Below, piece after piece: positions 54,749 to 64,000 of a stretch of 64,000 bases of DNA. The notes below the pieces were generated by a model, which saw nothing but the letters and a program-made list of their open reading frames with translations, was not told the DNA's origin and ran no database searches. Both the position numbers and the translations under genes were made by a program. Numbering within the stretch: the first letter of the stretch is position 1; every line of letters begins with the position of its first letter. The DNA is from DASRWI01 sp035654655 (lineage in GTDB: Bacteria; Bacteroidota; Ignavibacteria; Ignavibacteriales; Ignavibacteriaceae): positions 1-64,000 of the forward strand of contig DASRWI010000020.1 of NCBI GenBank assembly GCA_035654655.1, in the 5' to 3' direction.

Positions 54749-56023
54749 CTATCTGTATCTGTAATCATCACCGTAAAGAGGAGTTATCAATCTATAATCT
54801 CCAAATCCGGTTTCATCAAGAAAAACAAATCTTCTGTTAAGTTGAAAATATTCCCAAACTTCATAAGGCTTTGCATCATAATCAAATGGATGTCTATCAA
54901 CGCTGTTAGGAGCACCTAAAATTATGAACACCATTCCTCTATCAGTTTTCCAGCCTTCAGTATAATGAGAAAAATTCTTGTTAGAATATTCTATTCTTCT
55001 ATAATACTCATCAAAGACTTCATTTTCTTCAGTACTTGGAGCAGGGTCTTTCTTTTTCCAGAATTCAACATATCTTTTTTGTTTCTCTTCTTTGTTTGGA
55101 GCATCTTTAATATAATCAAGTTCTTTTTCCGTTGCGATGTATATTAACTGGTCAACAGCTTTATCAAGGTCCTGTATTGCAGTCGGAGCACCAATCCATC
55201 TTGAATAAAAGGACTTTGATGTTGATGCAAAGGTTTCGCCTCTTGTATTTTTAACATTTAATTCAATTAAATATTTACCTAAGCTAAAAGAAGAATCTTT
55301 TATTGTATAGAACAATTGGTTTTTTCCTGCCGTTAATTTTTTTTCGGCCTTATCGCTATAAATTACATTTTGTTTTTCATCCATTACTCTAATATCCAAA
55401 ACTACATTGGAATCTTTTGCAGAGTAAACTTCAAAAAATAAAGGTACACCTTCTTTTTGCGCAGATACATTCCTTGAAATATTAGGTATAATTTTGTTCG
55501 AATTTTCTCCGGGAGTTTGCTTGGAGATAATCATAATATCACTGATATTAATATCATTCTTGCTAAAATCTTTAACGGTATACATACTTTCAGCAGAGAA
55601 AGATTTTTTAGATTCCTTATCTTCAACTGAAGTTCGAATAAAATACTTACCAGGCTTTAAATAAAAAGAACGCATACTTAAATTGAAATTACCTTTTGCA
55701 TTAGTGTTTTCGAATTCGAATGCATCAATTTTTTCTGTCCATACTTTATCGGAAATTAATTTATCTTTATTTTCATCGTAGATTGAAATTGTTACAGTAT
55801 ATGATGCTGTATATCCTTTATCAGAAATAACAAATTGAACTTCTTTATAAGGCACCTGGATAAAAACATCAAGACGGGTATTGGAAGGATTATCAGATGC
55901 AAAATTCAGGAAGTCCTGATAATATTTTGCACGAGTAGGCTGTTCTTCTTCCTGCATGTCCTGAGCTTGTATGCTGAAGTTTACTATCAGCAATAGTACA
56001 AGCATAAATAATTTTTTAAGCAT
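54749..56023 (-). CDS. GWxTD-domain secreted protein
   Basis: This 424-residue protein has a signal peptide (1-20, ending SIQAQ). A beta-sandwich (about 40-260) precedes the C-terminal GWxTD domain, with HYTEGWKTDRGMVFIILGAPN, DRHPFDYDAKPYEVWEYF. Function is unknown; the domain is widespread in Bacteroidota, Ignavibacteria and relatives. Start has a TTAGGAG ribosome site within the end of rimO. Lies 9 bp upstream of pfkB. Confidence 0.9.
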   Translation of the reverse strand: MLKKLFMLVLLLIVNFSIQAQDMQEEEQPTRAKYYQDFLNFASDNPSNTRLDVFIQVPYKEVQFVISDKGYTASYTVTISIYDENKDKLISDKVWTEKIDAFEFENTNAKGNFNLSMRSFYLKPGKYFIRTSVEDKESKKSFSAESMYTVKDFSKNDINISDIMIISKQTPGENSNKIIPNISRNVSAQKEGVPLFFEVYSAKDSNVVLDIRVMDEKQNVIYSDKAEKKLTAGKNQLFYTIKDSSFSLGKYLIELNVKNTRGETFASTSKSFYSRWIGAPTAIQDLDKAVDQLIYIATEKELDYIKDAPNKEEKQKRYVEFWKKKDPAPSTEENEVFDEYYRRIEYSNKNFSHYTEGWKTDRGMVFIILGAPNSVDRHPFDYDAKPYEVWEYFQLNRRFVFLDETGFGDYRLITPLYGDDYRYR

Positions 56024-56028
56024 TTTTG

Positions 56029-57330
56029 TTAACTCCTAATCTTTCCGTAAAGGTCATACTCTTCATAATTTGTGACCTCTACTTGATAAAAATTTCCTAA
56101 TTTAATGGAGCTATCTTTCTCAATCAGAACTTCCCCGTCAACTTCAGGAGCATCACGATAGGAACGTCCGATGAAATAATCACCTTCTTCCCTATCCACA
56201 AGAACTTTAAGAACGTGCCCAACGAACATTGAATTCTTTTTTAATGAAATTTCCTGCTGTATTTCCATTAAAACATCTTTTCTCATTTCCTTTATACTTT
56301 CATCAACCGGGTCACCAAGAATAAAACTTGAAGTATTTTCTTCAGCTGAAAAAGTAAAAACACCAACTCTGTCAAACTCTACTTCTTTTACAAACTCACA
56401 TAATTCGTCAAAATCTTTTTCGGTTTCATTAGGATACCCAACAAGAAAAGTTGTACGTAAAGTTAAATTCGGAATTCGTGATTTTAATTTATTTATCAAC
56501 TCCTTAGTAGCCTTATTTGTTATTCCACGTCTCATTGACTTAAGTACATTATCGGAAATATGCTGCAGTGGAATATCAATATACTTGCATACTTTTTCAT
56601 TGTTAGCAATAACATCTATAACTTCATCAGAAAATCTCGATGGATAAGCATACATTAATCTTATCCACTTAATACCTTCTATTTCACTTAATCTAATAAG
56701 CAATGTATGTAGACTACGCTGACCATATAAATCCAATCCGTAATCTGTAGTATCCTGTGCAATAATAATTAATTCCTTAGTATTATTTTTTGCCAGGAAC
56801 GTTGCTTCTTCAATCAACTTTTCAATAGGAATTGATTTGTTATTTCCTCTCATAAGAGGAATTGCACAAAATGAACAAGGATGGTCACATCCTTCAGAAA
56901 TTTTTAAATATGCAGAATGAGAAGGAGTAGTCAAAAGACGTTCACCTAAAAGTTCAGTCTTTAAGTTACCTCCAAATTCCTTTACTATACCTTCATAGTT
57001 CTCAGTTCCAAAAAAAACATCAACTTCAGGTATCTCTTTAATCAGTTCATTCTTATATCTTTCGGACAAACAACCTGCGACAATAACTCTTTTAATTTTA
57101 CCCTGCTTCTTTAATTCAACCGCATCCAAAATTGTATTTATGGATTCTTCTTTTGCAGCCTCAATAAATCCGCAAGTATTTATAATAACAGTATCAGCTT
57201 CTTCGGGATTGTCTTTTATTTTAACATCATTAGCAGCCAGCTGTTTTAATAAGCGTTCGGAGTCAACAGTATTTTTAGAACAACCTAAGGTAATAACACT
57301 TACATTCTTCTCATTCTCTTTAATAAACAA
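56029..57330 (-). CDS. rimO: Ribosomal protein S12 methylthiotransferase
   Basis: This 433-residue radical-SAM methylthiotransferase has N-terminal Fe-S cysteines (C17, C53, C87), the radical SAM motif GCDHPCSFCAIPLMRG (C148, C152, C155) and a TRAM domain at the end. This is the MiaB/RimO family; the RimO label rests on the SEGCDHPCSFCAIP motif and context-free similarity, MiaB being less likely. Start is TTG at 57330. The upstream cdsA stop is 3 bp away. Confidence 0.93.
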   Translation of the reverse strand: MFIKENEKNVSVITLGCSKNTVDSERLLKQLAANDVKIKDNPEEADTVIINTCGFIEAAKEESINTILDAVELKKQGKIKRVIVAGCLSERYKNELIKEIPEVDVFFGTENYEGIVKEFGGNLKTELLGERLLTTPSHSAYLKISEGCDHPCSFCAIPLMRGNNKSIPIEKLIEEATFLAKNNTKELIIIAQDTTDYGLDLYGQRSLHTLLIRLSEIEGIKWIRLMYAYPSRFSDEVIDVIANNEKVCKYIDIPLQHISDNVLKSMRRGITNKATKELINKLKSRIPNLTLRTTFLVGYPNETEKDFDELCEFVKEVEFDRVGVFTFSAEENTSSFILGDPVDESIKEMRKDVLMEIQQEISLKKNSMFVGHVLKVLVDREEGDYFIGRSYRDAPEVDGEVLIEKDSSIKLGNFYQVEVTNYEEYDLYGKIRS

Positions 57331-57333
57331 ATC

Positions 57334-58164
57334 TTAACCTTCAAGTAATTTTAAACATAAATAAATAACAGGAGCAGATAAGAATAACGAATCAAAACGA
57401 TCAAAAATTCCACCATGACCAGGGATAATATTAGAGGAGTCTTTTACACCGACATCTCTTTTAAGCAAAGATTCAAAGAGGTCGCCCACCTGACCAATTG
57501 TTCCAATTATTATACCTATTACAAAGATTGTGTCCCAATGTAGAAAATTCAAGAACAAAAATTTGGACGCAATTAAAGCTGTCATAGCACCTATGAAACC
57601 AAAAATTGCTCCTTCCCAACTCTTATTTGGACTAACTCTTGGAAAAAGTTTATGTTTTCCTAAAGCAGTTCCGCCATAATAAGCAAAGGTATCGCAGAAC
57701 CATATTCCTGCGAATGAAGCAATGATTATATACCCTCCCTGCCTGTATAAAGTTTCAGTAAAATGCGGGAAATACTCTCGAATTCCAATTAATGATGCTC
57801 CAGCGAATCCAAGGTATAATGAACCTAAAAGAGTAGCGCCAATATTATAAATAGCGGATTTTTTATTCCTGAAAAGTTCAAATACTGCCAGAATGACAAT
57901 ATAAATAAGGAATGCTGAAAATAAATCGTCAACAAAAGTTCTGTACTTATTTATTATCAGAAAGGCTACGAATAAAAAACCGAAGAAATAATTTACATAG
58001 GTGAATTTTTTCCTGGTAAAATGTGTAAATTCATAAAATGATGTTAAGGCTATTGCAGCAGTAAAAATAAGAAAATAAATACCTCCGAAATAGCAAACAG
58101 CAAGAATTAATGGAATTGTAATAACTGCTACAATAACTCTTGCTGCATTGTTTGAAAATTTCAT
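57334..58164 (-). CDS. cdsA: Phosphatidate cytidylyltransferase
   Basis: This 276-residue membrane protein has about eight helices and the CDP-diglyceride synthetase signature SPNKSWEGAIFGF ... KDSSNIIPGHGGIFDRFDSLF. It makes CDP-diacylglycerol from phosphatidic acid and CTP, the branch point of phospholipid synthesis. Length is normal. It lies between the DUF2007 gene and rimO with 23 and 3 bp gaps. Confidence 0.94.
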   Translation of the reverse strand: MKFSNNAARVIVAVITIPLILAVCYFGGIYFLIFTAAIALTSFYEFTHFTRKKFTYVNYFFGFLFVAFLIINKYRTFVDDLFSAFLIYIVILAVFELFRNKKSAIYNIGATLLGSLYLGFAGASLIGIREYFPHFTETLYRQGGYIIIASFAGIWFCDTFAYYGGTALGKHKLFPRVSPNKSWEGAIFGFIGAMTALIASKFLFLNFLHWDTIFVIGIIIGTIGQVGDLFESLLKRDVGVKDSSNIIPGHGGIFDRFDSLFLSAPVIYLCLKLLEG

Positions 58165-58187
58165 TCTTTAGGTGTTCCGGAAATTAG

Positions 58188-58559
58188 TTAAACATTTTCA
58201 TCAGGTGTTGTTCTATTAAGATTATCACCCGTATTTCTTTTATATTCTTCGATATAAGTTAAGGCAGCATCAACATCCTGTTTCTGCACTAATAACTTAA
58301 CCATTGAGAAATCTCCCGGAGCAGGGAAATTTCTATCTTTTTGAGATAAGATAGTAGCAACTATGCCTGCGCTTTCAAGATTATCCTTAAGCATTTCAAT
58401 TTCATATTCCTGAGTGGAAGTATAAACAACTTCCCAATTATCCTCAGACCAGTTTTCAGCTTTTACAACTTCATCATCAGGAACTAAATTGTAACCGCAA
58501 TCAGGACAAACTTTAACGCCTTCAACATATTCATATTCACAATTAGGGCAAATAGGCAT
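58188..58559 (-). CDS. Zinc-ribbon protein with DUF2007-like domain
   Basis: This 123-residue protein starts with a zinc ribbon, CPNCEYEYVEG-KVCPDCGYNL, and continues with a DUF2007-like signal-transducing fold (WEVVYTSTQEYEIEMLKDNLESAGI, VKLLVQKQDVDAALTYIEE). Role unknown. ATG with a GAGAGG ribosome site. The next downstream gene is cdsA. Confidence 0.85.
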   Translation of the reverse strand: MPICPNCEYEYVEGVKVCPDCGYNLVPDDEVVKAENWSEDNWEVVYTSTQEYEIEMLKDNLESAGIVATILSQKDRNFPAPGDFSMVKLLVQKQDVDAALTYIEEYKRNTGDNLNRTTPDENV

Positions 58560-58568
58560 AACAACCTC

Positions 58569-59567
58569 TCAGATTATTAATTTATTGGAATTATATCTTC
58601 TTATTAAATATACTACTAAGCCAAACAAAGTTAAAAGAACAATGAAACTCAATGAGGCAAAACCAAGCTCAGCATTTGTCATTGTCTTGGTGTCCACGAG
58701 TTCCTCACTTCCAAATGCAAGATACATAACAACTGCGATAAAATTGTTCATGAAATGAAGCACCATAGGAACAACAATTGAATTGGATTTATAAGCGGCG
58801 TAACCAAAAAATAATCCTAATGCAATTAATGGCAATAATCCATAAGGATTAAAATGATTTAGTGCAAAGAAAATAGCAGTTAAAAGTGCAGCCTTAAAAG
58901 GAGTCATTGTGAATTCAAAACTTCTTTGTATAAATCCTCTGAACATCGTCTCTTCGCATAATGCAGGTATTACAGATACCACAAATACAACAAGTAAAAC
59001 TTCTAATGCATTTTTTGCAACTATGATTTTTGAATATTGATCTTCAAGCAAAGTGTTTAATCCATCAAGTGCATCCTTAATACTTTTTATAGCTGCGGAT
59101 TTTTCAGCCAGTCTTTCAATAAAAACATTTTGTATGTATAAATAGTTCTGCATTAATGGGATTAAAATTAGCATTCCCAAAATAAAAAATGAAAGAAGCT
59201 TAAAATCAACAGGATGAGCTCTTATAATAAAAGTTACATTTTCGTAAATAACTTTTGTTAAAATTAATGCAGGCAAAAGGATGAACAATAATTGACCAGC
59301 CATTTGAATAAGTCGTAAACTGTTTGGTGGTGCATTTTGAAAATCAAAACCTAAAACCAAAATTAACAATAGACTTCCGAATAGTTGATATAAGATGAAT
59401 CCTCCTATTAAACCAATAACAGCTGCAAGAGTAGGATTTATCTTTGGTTCAATAGGTAATCTGTATTTATGAACAATAGGAACTATTATAGGTTCCTGAA
59501 AATTAGTTTCAGGTTCTTTTTCAGGCTTCTGCTGATTCTGTTCTTCGTTATTTTGATTTTCATCCAT
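58569..59567 (-). CDS. CPBP-family intramembrane metalloprotease
   Basis: The start is placed at the ATG at 59567 (MDENQNNEEQ), giving 332 residues; a longer frame (to 59657) adds 30 residues of unlikely sequence. About eight membrane helices are present. The CAAX protease/bacteriocin-processing (CPBP) motifs are intact: CEETMFRGFIQR, FFALNHFN and LHFMNN. It may cleave prenylated or other membrane proteins. No good ribosome site is seen at either start. Confidence 0.88.
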   Translation of the reverse strand: MDENQNNEEQNQQKPEKEPETNFQEPIIVPIVHKYRLPIEPKINPTLAAVIGLIGGFILYQLFGSLLLILVLGFDFQNAPPNSLRLIQMAGQLLFILLPALILTKVIYENVTFIIRAHPVDFKLLSFFILGMLILIPLMQNYLYIQNVFIERLAEKSAAIKSIKDALDGLNTLLEDQYSKIIVAKNALEVLLVVFVVSVIPALCEETMFRGFIQRSFEFTMTPFKAALLTAIFFALNHFNPYGLLPLIALGLFFGYAAYKSNSIVVPMVLHFMNNFIAVVMYLAFGSEELVDTKTMTNAELGFASLSFIVLLTLFGLVVYLIRRYNSNKLII

Positions 59568-59697
59568 AGAATACATTAATATTAAAGATTTTAATGTAAA
59601 TAAAGTAAAAGAGTTATTATTTTCAAAATGCCCAGGATTTAATATGGTGTTTGTCATCTTAAATAAAAATGCTGTTTAGTGTATGACTTGCATATAT

Positions 59698-59728
59698 TTG
59701 CTAAGTCAGGGAGCAATTATTAATTTTA
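59698..59728 (+). promoter_or_regulatory. Putative promoter of the response-regulator gene
   Basis: TTG at 59698-59700 and TAATTTTA at 59721-59728 are 20 bp apart, close to the TTG-N(17-23)-TAnnTTTG Bacteroidota pattern except for the last base. The ATG is 22 bp further on. Tentative. Confidence 0.3.
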
Positions 59729-59750
59729 CATATATTATTTAGGCAATTTT

Positions 59751-60440
59751 ATGTCAAAAATTCTAATTGTTGAAGATGAACCTAATATGAGGTTAGGGTT
59801 AAAAGATAACCTCGAGTTTGAAGGATATGAAGTAGATTTTGCTGAAGAAGGGGATACAGGATTAAAAAAGATAATAGAAAACAAGTACAGCCTTGTACTG
59901 CTCGATGTAATGCTGCCTAATTTATCAGGGTTTGATATTTGTAAAACTGTCCGCAAAAAGGGAATAACCACTCCTATAATTTTGCTTACTGCCAAAGGTG
60001 AAGAGATTGATAAAGTTCTTGGACTTGAATTAGGTGCGGATGATTATGTAACAAAGCCTTTCAGCTTACGTGAACTTCTTGCACGCATTAAGGCGGTGCT
60101 TAGAAGGAATGAAGATGCAGGTTCAAACACCAAAGAAGAAAATATAAAAATAGGTAAGCTCGAAATTAATTTTGCCTCATATATTGCCTTAGAAAAAGGA
60201 AGGCCTATTCAATTATCTCATAAAGAGTATGAGATATTAAAATATTTATGGGAAGAAAGAAATAAGACTGTAAGCAGAGATGATTTGCTTAATAAAGTCT
60301 GGGGTTATGAAGAATCACCGACCACACGCACTGTTGACAATTTTATTTTGAAGCTTCGCCAAAAGATTGAGAAAGACCCTAATCACCCACAAATAATTCT
60401 TACAGTACACGGAGTTGGATACAAGTTGGTGGTGGTTTAA
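59751..60440 (+). CDS. OmpR-family response regulator
   Basis: This 229-residue regulator has a receiver domain (phosphoacceptor D52 in LVLLDVMLPN, Thr80 and Lys102 in VTKPFSL) and a winged-helix output domain (about 130-229, ending VHGVGYKLVV). It binds DNA as a phosphorylated dimer. The sensor kinase gene converges from the other side, with REPs between, so it is likely the partner but is not cotranscribed. Confidence 0.93.
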   Translation: MSKILIVEDEPNMRLGLKDNLEFEGYEVDFAEEGDTGLKKIIENKYSLVLLDVMLPNLSGFDICKTVRKKGITTPIILLTAKGEEIDKVLGLELGADDYVTKPFSLRELLARIKAVLRRNEDAGSNTKEENIKIGKLEINFASYIALEKGRPIQLSHKEYEILKYLWEERNKTVSRDDLLNKVWGYEESPTTRTVDNFILKLRQKIEKDPNHPQIILTVHGVGYKLVVV

Positions 60441-60445
60441 CACAA

Positions 60446-60581
60446 GGTGTCGTTGCGAGGCACGAGTCCTAGAACAACAGCCTGTCCCATGACAAAGCAA
60501 TCTCAACTTTCCCATGACTAAAGTCGTGGGTTAAAGAAGAAAAAACATTCTTTAAATTTAACCCATGACTTCAGTCATGGG
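60446..60581. repeat. GTCATTGCGAG fragment followed by two REP palindromes
   Basis: GGTGTCGTTGCGAGG ... AAAGCAATCTCAAC (60446-60507) is a shortened member of the family at 48881. CCCATGACTAAAGTCGTGGG-TTAA (60511-60530) and TTTAACCCATGACTTCAGTCATGGG (60557-60581) are REPs of the transposase-linked family in mirror orientation. Both repeat families therefore meet here, between convergent genes. Confidence 0.8.
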
Positions 60582-60603
60582 TACCTTTGTTAATTTTGAC
60601 TTA

Positions 60604-62157
60604 TTAATTCTCTATCGGAAACACTAATCTAAATGTACTTCCCTTCCAAAGTGTGCTTGTTACTGTTACATCCCCTTTATGTGCTTCCATTATATGCTTA
60701 ACTAATGACAATCCTAATCCTGTTCCTTTTGTATTATGGACAAGATTACTTGTCACTCTAAAAAATTTATCAAATATTCTTTTCTGATTTTCTTCAGATA
60801 TTCCAATTCCCTTGTCAGCAACTTCAAGATATATATTTTCGTCAGTTGTACCTGTAGTAATTTTAATTTCTTTTTCATCTTCACTATACTTAACTGCATT
60901 ATCAATCAAGTTAATGATAGCTTCACCAATTGCGTCTTTATCAGCTTTAATAAGTGGAAGTGAATCATCAACTTTTATTTCAAACTTAAAACCTTTATTA
61001 CGAACGTGGAATTTGTAAGTATTAAAAACTTCGCAGGCAACATCATTTATATCTATCAAGTCAAAGCTGTATGTTCTTTTTCCTGCTTCCATTTTAGAAA
61101 AGTTCAAAATTTTATTTACTATTTTACTTAAGCGATTAGTTTCCTGACTTATTATGGTATAGTATTCTTTCTTTTTTACTTCGGAGGGTACTCTTCCCAT
61201 TTCAAGAGTTTCAGCAAACATTGTTATTAATGCCAGAGGGGTTCGCAATTCGTGAGAAACATTTGCAACGAACTCTGATTTTATTTGAGCAAGTTCTATA
61301 TCTTTTTTTATCGTTTTGAATGCAGCATATGAACCCACAAAAATTAAAATTATTAATATTATGATAAATATTAAATTTGTATAAGTACGTTTTTGTACAA
61401 GAGATTCTACTGTCTCTCCTGTAAATGACATAGCCAAATAATATTCTGGTAATAGCCATAACTGTTTTCTGGTTTGAACATCAAGTTTTTTAGAAGCTGT
61501 ATCAGGATAAATTGTTGTATTATTTTTCCCGTTTATGACTGCAATAATAAAATTACTTCCCAAATTACCCTGGTTAATTTTTAATATTTTATCAGCTATA
61601 ATATTGTAAATAAAATCTTCGGAATTAATAATTATTCCGCAAAGTTCTTCATTGTTAGCAATATCTTTTGCTATAAATAAAAGAAGAAGGTCCCCATTTT
61701 TTTGTTTTAGTTCAACGGGTTCAATTTTTCTATAATTAGCCTGGCTATATCTAACTAATCTATCGATCAGCACTTTATTATTTTTTAATATTTCTTTAAA
61801 ATCCAGATTATATGATTTGGGCTCTTTGAACTTTAAATTGTTTAAAGTATCTGCAGTAAGTACGCATTTTATTGATTTATTATTATTTACTAATGCATTA
61901 TATAAGTAAGAAATACTATCGTGAGATTCGAACCTGTTAAGGGTGGATGCTATTTTGTTTGCCCATGAATTTACATAATCATCACTATGCTGGTTAACCG
62001 AAAATAAAATAGTCTCCATCTGACTACTATAAATATCTTCAAGTATTTTTTCATTTTCATCAAGCGAACTTATTTCACTGTAAGTAAAAGCTAATGCAAC
62101 AATGAAGATAAATGACAATAAGGCAACTGTTATTACCTTAATCTTTTTGTTAATCAT
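60604..62157 (-). CDS. Membrane sensor histidine kinase (HisKA)
   Basis: This 517-residue kinase has a first transmembrane helix (8-25), an extracytoplasmic sensor part of about 230 residues, a second helix (260-280), the HisKA domain with phosphoacceptor H302 (ANVSHELRTPL) and the HATPase domain (NAVKYSEDEKEI, ADKGIGIS, GTGLGLSLV). No HAMP is obvious. Convergent to the OmpR-type regulator, probably its partner. Confidence 0.92.
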   Translation of the reverse strand: MINKKIKVITVALLSFIFIVALAFTYSEISSLDENEKILEDIYSSQMETILFSVNQHSDDYVNSWANKIASTLNRFESHDSISYLYNALVNNNKSIKCVLTADTLNNLKFKEPKSYNLDFKEILKNNKVLIDRLVRYSQANYRKIEPVELKQKNGDLLLLFIAKDIANNEELCGIIINSEDFIYNIIADKILKINQGNLGSNFIIAVINGKNNTTIYPDTASKKLDVQTRKQLWLLPEYYLAMSFTGETVESLVQKRTYTNLIFIIILIILIFVGSYAAFKTIKKDIELAQIKSEFVANVSHELRTPLALITMFAETLEMGRVPSEVKKKEYYTIISQETNRLSKIVNKILNFSKMEAGKRTYSFDLIDINDVACEVFNTYKFHVRNKGFKFEIKVDDSLPLIKADKDAIGEAIINLIDNAVKYSEDEKEIKITTGTTDENIYLEVADKGIGISEENQKRIFDKFFRVTSNLVHNTKGTGLGLSLVKHIMEAHKGDVTVTSTLWKGSTFRLVFPIEN

Positions 62158-62217
62158 GGTAATTGAGAAAATTTATTGGGATAATTTAATAAAAATTATC
62201 TGGTATAAAAACTTTCT

Positions 62218-64000
62218 TTAATTGTTAGCTTGCCCAAGTTTTTCTTTTAAATCGAAGTTCATTATAACTTTTGTGCCATTTTTGAATTCGTATTTAATTG
62301 TACCATTAAGCTGGTCAACTAAATTTATTATTAATTCATTGCCTAATGTCTGTATGTCATCAAAATTATAATTTGGTGGAAATCCTACCCCATTATCACA
62401 AAAGATAAAGCTAATTTTACCATCATCCATTAAATAGAACTTAACATCTATTATTCCATTTTTTGAATTTGTAAATGCATGCTTTATGGAATTTGATACA
62501 AGTTCATTCAATATTAGTCCTAAAGTTACCACAACATCAAGAGATACATTTACATCATCTATATCAATATGAACTTCTATTTCTGATTTGTAATCATAAG
62601 AATCTAATAAATAATTTATCAGTTCATTAACATAATCTTTAAACTTTATTGTGGACAATTCGTTAGATTTATAAAGCTTTTCGTGAATAAGAGCCATAGT
62701 TTTAACTCTATGCTGGCTTTCATTAAAGATATCTCCCATCTCCTTATCTTTAATATGAGCTCGCTGAAGATTAAGCAAGCTTGAAATAATCTGAAGATTA
62801 TTTTTTACCCTATGATGAATTTCTTTTAATAAAATTTCTTTTTCTCTTAAGGATGCACTTATTTGTTCTTCCGATTTTTTTCTTTCAGTAATATCTCTTA
62901 GAATAATAGTATAAAGTTTTTCGTTGCCATTATTTATTTGAGATATTGATGCTTCAATTGGAAATTCTTCACCATTTGAACGAAGCCCATTGGGAGTTCC
63001 TAATGCTCCCATATTTCGCGCGGTTGAGCCAGTCGCTCCAAATTTTTCAATTTGATTACGGTGTATATGTCTAAAACGTTGAGGAATAATTATATCAATT
63101 GGTTTACCAATTGCATTTGATGAATCCAAAAGGAATATTCTTTCAGCTGAGTGGTTAAACAACAAAATATTATGTTGTTCATCGATTGTTATAATTGCAT
63201 CCATAGCTGAATCAACTATGCTCGCAAGTCTTGCTTTATTTTGGTTTAAATTTTCCCGATTTTTTATTTTTTTAATAAAGAATGCTAACTGCTGGTTTAT
63301 TGCTTCAATTTCTATTAAGGAATTTCTATTTATTTTATGTGAATGTTCACTATAAAAAATAACTATACCTTTAATGTCAGGTATTTTTAAAACAGGTAAA
63401 ATATGAGCAGTCTTTATATTAATATTTAATAATTTATCTTTGTAAGGGATTAAATCATCAAGGTTAAGATCTTTAATGGAATGAACACTTTCCCTCATTG
63501 AAATTAAATTATCTAATTCTTTAAATTGAATATTACAATTATCATTAAAGAGTTGTTTAAAAAATTTTTTATGTTTGTTAATACTCCAGAATGATTCAAA
63601 AACATATTCGTTTTTTTCATTTAACAACCTTAATTCAGCAGCTACCCATTTTTCCTGCTTGCAAATAATTGAATAAATATTCTCAAAGGCTTCATCTATT
63701 TGAGTTGAGGCTACAACAATCCTGGTAATCTTAAAGAGCTTTGCAATTCGGCTTTCAGCTAATTTTCTTTTGGTTACATCATAAGCAGCAACAAGCCATA
63801 CTTCATTATCGCCTAAATTTATTTTATTTGCGTGGATTTCAACATCAATAACTTCTTTATTCTTTTTTATATGACGGTAACTTCCAACCCCTTTATTTCC
63901 CTTAAATTGCTCAAGATATTCCTTAAATTCTTCAACATCTTCCTTTGGTCTTAATTGAAATGCATCGAGGTTTAAAAATTCATCTTTAGTATACCCGTAA
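62218..64000 (-). CDS. PAS/GAF/HisKA_2 sensor histidine kinase (5' end cut by window)
   Basis: The frame stays open to the right edge of the window, so the start is outside. Reading from that edge, the order is a PAS domain (YGYTKDEFLNLDAFQLRP ... AAYDVTKRKLAE), a GAF-like domain, a second PAS (SIVDSAMDAIITIDEQ ... RDITERKKSE) and a HisKA_2 kinase (LLKEIHHRVKNNLQIISSL, with NELVSNSIKHAF and DNGVGFP). This is the family of light- or redox-sensing HWE/HisKA_2 kinases. It is soluble as far as visible. The signal is unknown. Confidence 0.92.
   Translation of the reverse strand, partial: YGYTKDEFLNLDAFQLRPKEDVEEFKEYLEQFKGNKGVGSYRHIKKNKEVIDVEIHANKINLGDNEVWLVAAYDVTKRKLAESRIAKLFKITRIVVASTQIDEAFENIYSIICKQEKWVAAELRLLNEKNEYVFESFWSINKHKKFFKQLFNDNCNIQFKELDNLISMRESVHSIKDLNLDDLIPYKDKLLNINIKTAHILPVLKIPDIKGIVIFYSEHSHKINRNSLIEIEAINQQLAFFIKKIKNRENLNQNKARLASIVDSAMDAIITIDEQHNILLFNHSAERIFLLDSSNAIGKPIDIIIPQRFRHIHRNQIEKFGATGSTARNMGALGTPNGLRSNGEEFPIEASISQINNGNEKLYTIILRDITERKKSEEQISASLREKEILLKEIHHRVKNNLQIISSLLNLQRAHIKDKEMGDIFNESQHRVKTMALIHEKLYKSNELSTIKFKDYVNELINYLLDSYDYKSEIEVHIDIDDVNVSLDVVVTLGLILNELVSNSIKHAFTNSKNGIIDVKFYLMDDGKISFIFCDNGVGFPPNYNFDDIQTLGNELIINLVDQLNGTIKYEFKNGTKVIMNFDLKEKLGQANN

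Overview
The window is about 64 kb of AT-rich chromosome that most resembles the class Ignavibacteria (Bacteroidota/Chlorobi, FCB group). The main reasons are several secreted proteins ending in a type IX secretion (T9SS) C-terminal domain with the NYPNPFNP-TTIKY motif, a GWxTD-domain protein, an ileS-traR-lspA-rluD operon, TTG-N(~20)-TAnnTTTG-like promoters and a mostly housekeeping gene content. No rRNA, tRNA, CRISPR array or prophage was recognised. Both edges cut through genes: a geranylgeranyl-reductase-like flavoprotein on the left and a PAS/GAF sensor kinase on the right.

Layout. 1-9.7 kb: flavoprotein, a GIY-YIG gene packed between two copies of a ~140-bp imperfect-palindrome repeat, a GH20 hexosaminidase, a DUF4242 protein, a decayed T9SS propeller gene, a TonB-type outer-membrane receptor, an MFS exporter and a small membrane protein. 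9.7-22 kb: APC transporter, methyltransferase, the ileS-traR-lspA-lspA-rluD operon with two tandem lspA genes, a REP cluster around a REP-associated transposase (RAYT) gene, and yggS-divIVA-punA-membrane coiled-coil. 22-33 kb: MscS channel, a palindrome cluster, three tandem T9SS YCF48-like propeller genes (the last with an in-frame amber stop), and a trehalose synthase-maltokinase fusion. 33-49 kb: phosphotransacetylase, serine beta-lactamase-like protein, DUF4260, HAD phosphatase, an SppA protease with an extra N-terminal domain, phosphomannomutase, zinc-ribbon and RRM proteins, OmpA with TSP3 repeats, M64 peptidase, amidase/golvesin lipoprotein, Dabb protein. 49-59.7 kb: CDF transporter and a tightly packed run yraN-rnhB-ubiA-Omp85-pfkB-GWxTD-rimO-cdsA-DUF2007-CPBP. 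59.7-64 kb: an OmpR-type regulator convergent with a histidine kinase, then the truncated PAS/GAF/HisKA_2 kinase.

Functional themes are envelope biogenesis (lspA x2, Omp85, cdsA, UbiA, SppA, OmpA, amidase), T9SS export of propeller proteins, storage-sugar metabolism (TreS-maltokinase, phosphomannomutase, HAD phosphatase), translation and RNA modification (ileS, rluD, rimO) and signalling.

The most unusual features are: (1) two independent gene-plus-palindromic-repeat units, GIY-YIG with ~140-bp repeats and RAYT with REPs, whose repeats are scattered through the window; (2) an isoleucyl-tRNA synthetase with a swapped GIHH signature in place of HIGH; (3) a maltokinase domain with NFEG instead of DFEG; (4) an SppA protease fused to an outer-membrane-barrel-like domain; (5) a nonsense-interrupted T9SS gene in a tandem array. 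All calls come from reading the sequence without database searches.
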